Assembly: GCA_964405335.1 (NCBI GenBank) | Contig: CAYONP010000060.1 | Span: forward strand, 1-36,330 | Direction of reading: 5' to 3' | DNA: 36,330 nucleotides | Source of the DNA: CAYONP01 sp964405335 | Lineage (GTDB): Bacteria > Armatimonadota > UBA10988 | Shown: piece after piece, positions 31,243 through 36,330 of the stretch | Layout of the letters: each line of letters opens with the position of its first letter | How positions within the stretch are numbered: position 1 is the stretch's first letter | Notes under the pieces: generated by a model | What the model saw: the letters and a program-made list of their open reading frames with translations, nothing else | Told to the model about the DNA's origin: nothing | Database searches by the model: none | Position numbers and translations under genes: made by a program

Positions 31243-32811
31243 CTACCCGCTGAGCACTCCCGCCGTATGATGGCAGGATTCCGCGTCGCTGTCACCTGCG
31301 GCCGGCATCTCGATCGCGATCTCCCGCTCCCCGGCGCCGGCGGTCACCCGCCCAGCGTGACGTTCGACAATGTGACGCAGCAGCACCAGGCTCAGTCCGA
31401 GCCCGCTCCCATCGGCCGTGACCAGCCCGTCGCTGGGCAGCTCCGCCGGCACCGGACGCCCCAGCCCGGCGAGTCTCAGCCGGACCATGCCGCCGGCCGG
31501 CTCAACCGACACCCGCGGGCTGCCGTCGGCGGCGACAATCAGCTCGGCCAGGGCCCGCACCAGCTCGCTCGGCGAGGTGTCGACCAGCAGCCGGTCGGCC
31601 GCCGGCTCGAGCGCCAGCGCGCAGTCGGGATGATCGTCGCGCAGCGTGGCGTGCAGCGACTCGAGCAACTCGTCGACCTCACAGCGCCGGCTCTGCGCCG
31701 ACGAGGCGTGGCGCGAGAAGCTCAGCAACTGCTCGCACAGCCGGTCGAGAATCTGGGTCTGATTGCGGATCCGGCCCATCGGCGTGGCGATGCTCGGATC
31801 GATCTCGGCCAGCAGCTCGGCCGCGCCCTGGATGATCGTCACCGGCCCGCGCAGGTCGTGGATGATTGAGCTGGCCAGCCGTCCGACGGTCGAGATCCGC
31901 TCGTGCCGTCGCCGCTCACGCTGGTTCTTCAAGCGCTGGAGCAACGGCGCCGCGTCGGCCGCCAGCACGCCGGCGATCTCGACGTCGCCGGGCCCGAACC
32001 CGGCCGTGCCCTGCCGCCACGAGACGCTGAGCACGCCGATCCGCTCGCCCATCGGCACCAGCGGCACCACCACCCCGGCCTGGAGCTGTTCGCGGTGCAT
32101 CGCCTGGCGAATCAGGCCGGGAATCGGCCGCCCGCCGGCCAGCTCGAGGGTCAGGCCGCGCTCGAGCACCCAGCCGGCAATCGGCTCGCCGAGGGGCAGC
32201 TCGACGTCGCCGACCAAGCCTTCCTCGAGCCCGACCGCGGCGACCAAGCGGAGCATGCGCCGCGACTCGTCGTAGAGCATCAGGCTGGCCGAGTCGGCGG
32301 TCGTCTCGCCGATGGCCAGCTCGACGATGCGCTGCGCCAGCTCGACCTGGTCGCTGACCATGGTCAGGGGGTTGAGCGCCCGGTAAAGGTGGTTCAGCGC
32401 CTGCAGTCGCGCATTCTCGCGCCGCGTCTGGCCGTCGCGCAGCGCGCCGGCGACGGCGTCGAGTAGCGCCTCGGTGTCGACCGGCTTGCTCAGGATCTGG
32501 CTGAACCCGCGGTTGAGCGCCTCGACCGCGACATTCAGCGAGGCGTGTCCGGTGAGCAGCAGGCCGTCGAGGTCGGGGCGGTCGCGGCGCAGCTCACGGA
32601 ACAGGCTCAGCCCGTTGCGGCCCGGCATGAGGTAATCGGCGACCACCAGGTCGAGGTGTCTGACCAGGCCTGCCGGGCCGCTGAACTCGCCCAGCGCGGC
32701 CTCGGCCGTCGGCGCGGTGACGACCGTCAGCCCGGCCGACTCCAGCGCCGTGCGACAGATTCGGCAGCAGACCGCATCGTCGTCGACAACCAGGATGACC
32801 GCGGCGCTCAT
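31243..32811 (-). CDS. REC-GAF-histidine-kinase hybrid protein with degenerate ATP site
   Basis: The 522-residue protein has a receiver domain (1-125: D10-D12, phospho-acceptor D59 in LVVADYLMPG, K109). A GAF domain (about 140-295) has AGVVVPLVPMGERIGVLSVS. A dimerisation/H-box follows with H318 (SIIHDLRGPVTIIQG), and then an HATPase-like domain. The ATP-binding region keeps the G2 box GSGLGLSLVLLRHIVERHAG. It lacks the usual N-box Asn (ELVRALAELIVAADGSP in its place) and the Asp of the G1 box (LAGLGRPV). Kinase activity is thus doubtful; it may act as a phosphatase, a scaffold or a REC-driven switch. It lies 18 bp downstream of fliS and upstream of cheD. No membrane segment is present, so it is soluble. 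Confidence 0.88.
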   Translation of the reverse strand: MSAAVILVVDDDAVCCRICRTALESAGLTVVTAPTAEAALGEFSGPAGLVRHLDLVVADYLMPGRNGLSLFRELRRDRPDLDGLLLTGHASLNVAVEALNRGFSQILSKPVDTEALLDAVAGALRDGQTRRENARLQALNHLYRALNPLTMVSDQVELAQRIVELAIGETTADSASLMLYDESRRMLRLVAAVGLEEGLVGDVELPLGEPIAGWVLERGLTLELAGGRPIPGLIRQAMHREQLQAGVVVPLVPMGERIGVLSVSWRQGTAGFGPGDVEIAGVLAADAAPLLQRLKNQRERRRHERISTVGRLASSIIHDLRGPVTIIQGAAELLAEIDPSIATPMGRIRNQTQILDRLCEQLLSFSRHASSAQSRRCEVDELLESLHATLRDDHPDCALALEPAADRLLVDTSPSELVRALAELIVAADGSPRVSVEPAGGMVRLRLAGLGRPVPAELPSDGLVTADGSGLGLSLVLLRHIVERHAGRVTAGAGEREIAIEMPAAGDSDAESCHHTAGVLSG

Positions 32812-32829
32812 GGGACTGTCCTGCCGGGC

Positions 32830-33204
32830 CTACAGCTCCCAGCCCGGCACCGCCGACCACATCTCCATCATCGCCTCGATCACCGCTTCGGTGTCTTCGA
32901 GCGCACCGATCGACTTGGTGATGTTGATGTAGGTCAAACGCTGGCCGAGGAAGTCGTACAGCCGCTTGAGGTTCAGCGCGACCTCGCCCCCGCCGTCGGT
33001 GTCGACCGCCTGTTCGAGCTCTTCGACAATCCGCTGCGCGTGCAGCAGCCGGTGGTGCGAGGTCTCGTAATCCCGGGCCTCGAGCGCACCCCGCGCCTCT
33101 TGCACCGATTGCAGCATGGCGTCATACAGCATCCGGACCAACTGCATCGGCGAGGCCGTCTCGACCTGTTGCCGCCGATAGGTGTCCAGCGCCGGAGCGT
33201 ACAT
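32830..33204 (-). CDS. fliS: Flagellin export chaperone FliS
   Basis: The 124-residue helical chaperone holds flagellin unfolded until export. It opens MYAPALDTYRRQQVETASPMQLVRMLYDAML, the diagnostic FliS N-terminus (Y-R-x3-V-x-T-A-S-P-x2-L). It continues with LLHAQRIVEELEQAVDTDGGGEVALNLKRLYDFLGQRL, matching the middle helices. GGAGG lies five bases before the ATG at 33204, which fixes the start; the upstream in-frame ATG is less likely. A sigma-28-like promoter is at 33246-33272. The usual neighbours fliC and fliD are not in the window. Confidence 0.95.
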   Translation of the reverse strand: MYAPALDTYRRQQVETASPMQLVRMLYDAMLQSVQEARGALEARDYETSHHRLLHAQRIVEELEQAVDTDGGGEVALNLKRLYDFLGQRLTYINITKSIGALEDTEAVIEAMMEMWSAVPGWEL

Positions 33205-33245
33205 ACTGTCCTCCAAACAGCCCATCCCGCGGACCGTCTAGAGGC

Positions 33246-33272
33246 TTATCGGCCTGCCGCCGCCAGGCTGAA
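33246..33272 (-). promoter_or_regulatory. Sigma-28-like promoter of fliS
   Basis: On the minus strand the -10 element GCCGATAA (33246-33253) matches the FliA consensus exactly. The -35 region 15 bp upstream is TTCA (33269-33272), a weak match to TAAA. The ATG of fliS is 42 bp downstream. Confidence 0.5.
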
Positions 33273-33273
33273 G

Positions 33274-34119
33274 TCAAGATAACCGGCTCGCCGCCAGCAG
33301 TACGTTGTGCCGCAGCATCGCCGTCGTCACCGCTCCGGTGCCGCCCGGCGTCGGCGTCAGCGCACCCGCCGTCTCGGCCACCTCGGGCGCCACGTCGCCG
33401 ACCATCTCTACGGCAACGAAGTTGACCCCGAAGTCGAGCACCACCGCGCCCGCCTTGACGAACGCCGGGGTGACGTAATGCGGCCGACCAATGGCCACCG
33501 CCAGCACGTCGGCCTCGCGCGCGACCGCCGGCAAGTCGACCGTGCGTGAATGGCAGACGGTCACCGTCGCGTGGCGGTGCAAGAGCAGCATGGCCAGCGG
33601 CCGGCCGACCAGCAGACTGCGGCCGATGACCACCACCCGCGTACCACGCAACGGCACCTCGTAGTGATCGAGCAAGGCCACGCCGCCGAGCGCCGTCGCC
33701 GGGACCAAGGCCTGCTCGGAGCCCTGGAACAGCAGCCCGGCGTTGGCATGATGGACGCCGTCGACATCCTTGGCCGGATCGATCGCGGCCCGCAGCGGCT
33801 CGGCCACCAGCGGCTCCGGCAACGGCTCCTGCAACATGATGCCGTGTATTTCGACATCCTGATTGAGAATTTCGACAGCCGCCGCCACCGCCTCGGCGGT
33901 CGTGTCAGCCGGCAGCGCGAGCGACCGGAAGCCGAAACCGAACCGTTCGCACGACCGTTCGAGGCTGCGCGCGTAGCTGACCGAACCGGGATCTTCACCG
34001 ACCCGCAGCACAGCCAGGGAGGGTGTCACACCCCGCTCGCGCAGCTCGGCATAGAGGGCTTGGTCGCGGGCGGCAATGGCCTCGGCAACGGGCTTGCCGG
34101 TGAGGGTTTTGGCGGGCAT
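33274..34119 (-). CDS. folD: FolD-like methylene-tetrahydrofolate dehydrogenase, altered active site
   Basis: The 281-residue product is of the FolD family: LAVLRVGEDPGSVSYARSLERSCERFGF, MLQEPLPEPL, DPAKDVDGVHHANAG, VVVIGRSLLVGRPLAMLLL (dinucleotide-binding) and VKAGAVVLDFGVN. FolD oxidises 5,10-methylene-THF and hydrolyses methenyl-THF. The catalytic Tyr-x3-Lys reads Y49-A-R-S-L53, so the Lys needed for cyclohydrolase is Leu. The PCTP segment reads PATA, and PGGVGPMT reads PGGTGAVT. Gln of the VQLPLP-type motif and the Asp of DVDG remain. The start at 34119 has GGAG seven bases upstream and an extended -10 promoter further up. It may be a dehydrogenase only, or act on another pterin. Another FolD elsewhere in the genome would fit. 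Confidence 0.85.
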   Translation of the reverse strand: MPAKTLTGKPVAEAIAARDQALYAELRERGVTPSLAVLRVGEDPGSVSYARSLERSCERFGFGFRSLALPADTTAEAVAAAVEILNQDVEIHGIMLQEPLPEPLVAEPLRAAIDPAKDVDGVHHANAGLLFQGSEQALVPATALGGVALLDHYEVPLRGTRVVVIGRSLLVGRPLAMLLLHRHATVTVCHSRTVDLPAVAREADVLAVAIGRPHYVTPAFVKAGAVVLDFGVNFVAVEMVGDVAPEVAETAGALTPTPGGTGAVTTAMLRHNVLLAASRLS

Positions 34120-34143
34120 CGGCGTGCTCCGGCGCGGTCGGCG

Positions 34144-34152
34144 ATTATAGCA
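34144..34152 (-). promoter_or_regulatory. Extended -10 promoter of folD
   Basis: On the minus strand TGCTATAAT combines a consensus -10 (TATAAT) with an upstream TGN, the extended -10 that needs little -35 contact. No good -35 is visible. It lies 25 bp before the ATG. Confidence 0.65.
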
Positions 34153-34308
34153 CCCAAAGACCACGCCGCCGGAACGATGACCGCTCCGGCGGCGTGGCCC
34201 CTGCGCTTACTATCCCTGCGACCTGGAGGCACCAGTCTGCGCGACGGCGCCGGCCTCATGTTCGGGTGGCGGTCGACGCCCTTGCCACACACTCGGTACA
34301 ACAATCCT

Positions 34309-34379
34309 GCCAAACAATGGGGACGGACCCGATTACGCCGCCGCCGGCGGCGTAATCGGGTCCGTCCCCATTGTTTGGC
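34309..34379. repeat. 71-nt perfect inverted repeat (REP-like hairpin)
   Basis: Two 35-nt arms pair without mismatch around a single central base (34344). The arms begin GCCAAACAATGGGGACGGAC and include GGGTCCGTCCCC on the other side. It starts two bases after the rapZ stop codon and has no T-run, so it may act as a mRNA 3'-end stabiliser. The GGGGACGGACCC core resembles REP elements mobilised by RAYT (TnpA-REP) transposases, a similarity from memory only. No such transposase is in the window. Confidence 0.9.
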
Positions 34380-34381
34380 TA

Positions 34382-35242
34382 CTAGCGGTCGCGGTCGCGG
34401 TGTTGTAGCACGACGCGGTAGCCGGCGGTCTCGCAGTGCTCGCCCAGGCGGTTGGCCAGCACCACGCTGCGGTGTTTGCCGCCGGTGCAGCCGATGCCCA
34501 GGCTGACATAGCGCCGACCCTCGTCCCAGTGGGCGGGCAGCACGAAGTCGCAGAACTCGCCCAGGCGGCGGGCCAGTTCGGCGGTGCGCGGGTCCTGGTC
34601 GATGTAGGCGGCCACGCGCGGGTCATCGCCGGTCAGCGGCCGCAGCTCCGGGTCGTGGTGCGGGTTGCGCAGGTAGCGCACGTCGAAGATATAGTCGACG
34701 TCGGGCGGCATGCCGTACTTGAAGCCGAAGCTGAGCACCTGGACCGTGCGCTGCTCGCTTTCGCCGTCGACCGGGAAGAGGTTCATGAGCTCGCCGCGGA
34801 GCTGGCGCACGCTGGTTGTGCTGGTATCCATCACCACGCCGGCGGCGGCTTTGAGCTCAGTCAGCAGCTCGCGCTCACGGGCGATGCTCTCGGTCAGCGA
34901 GCCGGCGTGCAGCGGATGCTCGAGCCGATGCTCCTTGAAACGCTTGACCAGCTCGTCGGTGGTCGAATCGAGGAACAGCACCTGGTACGGCGTGCCGCTC
35001 AGCTCCAGCGCGTCGAGCGCCGAGCGGACATCGTCGAAGAACGACCCGCCCCGCACATCGACCACCGCGGCGACGTGGCGGATCGGCGGCGTGCGCGCGG
35101 CGCACAGCTCGACGAAGGTCGGCAGCAGGCTGGGCGGCATGTTGTCGACAGTGAAGTAACCCAGCTCCTCGAAGCACCGCACGGCGGTCGACTTGCCCGC
35201 CCCGCTCATGCCGGTGATGATCACGAGCTGGGTTGGGTTCAT
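34382..35242 (-). CDS. rapZ: RapZ/YvcJ-type nucleotide-binding protein
   Basis: The 286-residue protein has an N-terminal P-loop, IITGMSGAGKSTA (residues 11-18 GMSGAGKS). It has the family phrases FEELGYFTVDNMPPSLLP and VVDVRGG, and the Walker-B-like VLFLDSTTDELVKRFKEHRLEHPL. The C-terminal domain carries SFGFKYGMPPDVDYIFDVRYLRNPHHDPELRPLTGDD and SLGIGCTGGKHRSVVLANRL. In enterobacteria RapZ senses glucosamine-6-phosphate and delivers GlmZ/GlmY RNAs to RNase E; in other phyla the role is less clear. The length is normal. It overlaps the upstream membrane gene by 4 bp. There is no neighbouring ptsN or hprK, unlike in Proteobacteria. Confidence 0.95.
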   Translation of the reverse strand: MNPTQLVIITGMSGAGKSTAVRCFEELGYFTVDNMPPSLLPTFVELCAARTPPIRHVAAVVDVRGGSFFDDVRSALDALELSGTPYQVLFLDSTTDELVKRFKEHRLEHPLHAGSLTESIARERELLTELKAAAGVVMDTSTTSVRQLRGELMNLFPVDGESEQRTVQVLSFGFKYGMPPDVDYIFDVRYLRNPHHDPELRPLTGDDPRVAAYIDQDPRTAELARRLGEFCDFVLPAHWDEGRRYVSLGIGCTGGKHRSVVLANRLGEHCETAGYRVVLQHRDRDR

Positions 35243-35643
35243 CGCCTCTCATCTCGCCGGTCGCGCCGCTCGTCCTTGTCGAGGAATGGGGTGAGGATGG
35301 CGTTGACCGCCGCCAGCGAGACCGCGCCGATCAGCACGGGGCCGATGCCGTCGGTCTGGAAGCCCTCGACCAGCACGAACCAGTCGCCAATCAGGCTGAA
35401 CGCGAGGAACCAGAAGACGAACCCGACCACCGCCTCGAACAGGCCGAGGGTGAGGAAGTTGATCAGGCAGCCGGCGGTAGTGATCGCCTTGACGAACGGC
35501 TTCAGCATCACGTTGCCGATGGCCAGCACCACCACCGCGGTCATCGCCGCGCCGATGCCCTCGACGGTGAAGCCCTCGACCGTGTTGGCGAGCACGAGCA
35601 GCGTCACGGCGCTGGCCAGCCAGCGGATCACCAAGCCCATCAT
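35239..35643 (-). CDS. YvlD-type phage-holin-family membrane protein
   Basis: The 134-residue protein has four hydrophobic helices: VIRWLASAVTLLVLANTV, AAMTAVVVLAIGNVML, a long GLFEAVVGFVFWFLAFSLIG, and VLIGAVSLAAVNAIL. The charged tail is Asp/Arg-rich (DKDERRDRRDERR). The pattern is that of the Phage_holin_4_2/YvlD family (NVMLKPFVK, FLTLGLF), small inner-membrane proteins of unknown role that are not true holins. GGAG seven bases before the first of two tandem ATGs fixes the start at 35643. It begins one base after the ogt stop and overlaps rapZ by 4 bp, so the three form one operon. Confidence 0.88.
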   Translation of the reverse strand: MMGLVIRWLASAVTLLVLANTVEGFTVEGIGAAMTAVVVLAIGNVMLKPFVKAITTAGCLINFLTLGLFEAVVGFVFWFLAFSLIGDWFVLVEGFQTDGIGPVLIGAVSLAAVNAILTPFLDKDERRDRRDERR

Positions 35644-35644
35644 G

Positions 35645-36124
35645 TTACGACTCCAGCGCCAGCATCGCCTGCTTGAGCGCCAACCCACCCCCGAACCCGC
35701 CCGGCCCGCCGCGCGCGATGACCCGGTGGCAGGGCACGAACGGAGGCACCGGGTTGGTCGCCATGACCTGTCCGACAGCCCGCGCCGCGCCGGGGTTTCC
35801 CGCCGCCGCGGCGACCTCGCCATAGGTCCTCGTTACTCCCGGAGTGATGTGCCGGACCACCGCGCGCACCGCCGCCTGGAACTCGCTCTGCACGCCGAGA
35901 TCGAGCGGCACGGCGAGCAGCTCGACCGGCTCGCCGGCGTAGAACGAGACCAGCGCCCGGCCGACCGGCCGCCCGCCGCCGTCGGCCAGTGCGTCGACGC
36001 CGAGCCGGGCGCGCAACGCCTCGCGCTCGTCGGCCGGCAAGGTCGCCTGCCGCACGCCGGCGTCGGACTCGATCCAGGCGACCCAGCCCAGGGCGGTGGC
36101 AACGGTGTAGGCCCGCTCGTCCAT
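35645..36124 (-). CDS. ogt: Methylated-DNA-protein-cysteine methyltransferase
   Basis: The 159-residue enzyme repairs O6-alkylguanine by irreversible transfer to its own cysteine. The C-terminal domain has RTYGEVAAAAGNPGAARAVGQVMATNP, with the Arg finger at R115. The active-site motif is PCHRVI with C132, and then GGFGGGLALKQAMLALES. The N-terminal half is short and divergent and lacks an Ada-type metal site, so it is a stand-alone Ogt/MGMT. The start at 36124 gives the usual length. It is first in the ogt-yvlD-rapZ operon. Upstream lie GC-rich hairpin repeats and no clear promoter. Confidence 0.93.
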   Translation of the reverse strand: MDERAYTVATALGWVAWIESDAGVRQATLPADEREALRARLGVDALADGGGRPVGRALVSFYAGEPVELLAVPLDLGVQSEFQAAVRAVVRHITPGVTRTYGEVAAAAGNPGAARAVGQVMATNPVPPFVPCHRVIARGGPGGFGGGLALKQAMLALES

Positions 36125-36173
36125 GGCGGCTCCAGCCGACTCAGCGTTTGAGGGCGAACAGCGGTTCCCGGAC

Positions 36174-36228
36174 GGTAGGGCCGCCTCGCCGAGGCGGCCG
36201 GTGGCGGCCCGTTCGGCGAACGGGCCCT
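36174..36228. repeat. 55-bp double-hairpin repeat, copy 1
   Basis: Two perfect stem-loops lie in tandem: GGCCGCCTCG-c-CGAGGCGGCC and GGCCCGTTCG-g-CGAACGGGCC, opened by GGTAGG. An identical copy lies at 36276-36330. Confidence 0.92.
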
Positions 36229-36234
36229 ACCTGA

Positions 36235-36252
36235 GCGGGCGGGGACGCCCGC
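36235..36252. repeat. GC hairpin shared with the 12.8-kb repeat array
   Basis: GCGGGCGGGGACGCCCGC has 7-bp arms around GGGA. It and the following GCGCTCCGAACGG match the unit at 12825-12853 almost exactly. Confidence 0.85.
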
Positions 36253-36275
36253 GCTCCGAACGGATGGCGGGCGTT

Positions 36276-36330
36276 GGTAGGGCCGCCTCGCCGAGGCGGC
36301 CGGTGGCGGCCCGTTCGGCGAACGGGCCCT
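36276..36330. repeat. 55-bp double-hairpin repeat, copy 2 (reaches window end)
   Basis: This is identical to 36174-36228 at an offset of 102 bp and runs to the last base, so the array may continue beyond the window. Confidence 0.92.

Noticed and set aside
35644..35823. 60-residue upstream extension of the YvlD-type protein
   Set aside because: It is Arg-rich shadow sequence inside ogt; GGAG and tandem ATGs at 35643-35638 mark the real start.

Overview
The window is strongly GC-rich bacterial DNA holding 31 protein genes that I can support. The organism is a diderm: it has a TolC-type outer-membrane channel with an RND pump. It is probably flagellated, since FliM, FliS and CheD are present. 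Uroporphyrinogen-decarboxylase-like (URO-D) proteins, a BNR/sialidase-like protein, DUF58/MoxR/transglutaminase genes and abundant hairpin repeats recall Planctomycetota, Armatimonadota and similar phyla. That placement is inference and I cannot resolve the phylum. No rRNA, tRNA, insertion sequence or CRISPR array was seen.

Layout. (a) 1-825: no convincing gene. Two near-identical 240-bp tandem blocks and three copies of an AT-rich palindrome precede a metal-efflux operon. (b) 826-7891 (+): a small Cys/His-rich exported protein, then a CzcC-like channel, a very long CzcB-like adaptor and a CzcA-like HME-RND pump. (c) 12648 down to 7914 (-): E1alpha, E1beta, a divergent class II aldolase and E2 of a 2-oxoacid dehydrogenase, then a double hairpin and a D-lyxose isomerase. 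A GntR/HutC-type regulator (13008-13745, +) diverges from E1alpha. Both promoters carry the same operator (TTGTCCGGACAA / ATGTCCAGACAA) directly after the -10 box. Between the promoters lie G/C homopolymers and a 32-bp tandem repeat. (d) 13761-16098: a URO-D-like protein, an alpha/beta hydrolase and ribosomal protein S20. (e) 26597 down to 16101 (-): leucyl aminopeptidase, BNR protein, a second URO-D-like protein, ComEC, MoxR, DUF58 and a TgpA-like transglutaminase, mostly overlapping or abutting. (f) 33204 down to 26660 (-): FliS, a hybrid sensor/REC protein, CheD, two HDOD proteins, FliM and a LuxR-type response regulator, with sigma-28-like promoters before fliS and fliM. (g) 36124 down to 33274 (-): Ogt, a YvlD-type membrane protein, RapZ, a 71-nt perfect hairpin, and a FolD that lacks the catalytic lysine. 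(h) 36174-36330: two copies of a 55-bp double-hairpin repeat.

How the parts work together. Block (b) is a complete tripartite divalent-metal exporter. Block (c) looks like a sugar or sugar-acid catabolic unit under local GntR control: the aldolase may supply a 2-oxoacid to E1/E2, but E3 is not encoded here. The MoxR-DUF58-transglutaminase trio is a recurrent envelope module. Block (f) joins flagellar switch and chaperone proteins to HDOD and two-component signalling.

The most unusual items are the adaptor with five tandem hairpin-tip motifs, the aldolase with an altered Asp-His site inside a dehydrogenase operon, the FolD without its Lys, the triplicated palindrome before the efflux operon, and the paired GntR operator/promoter design.
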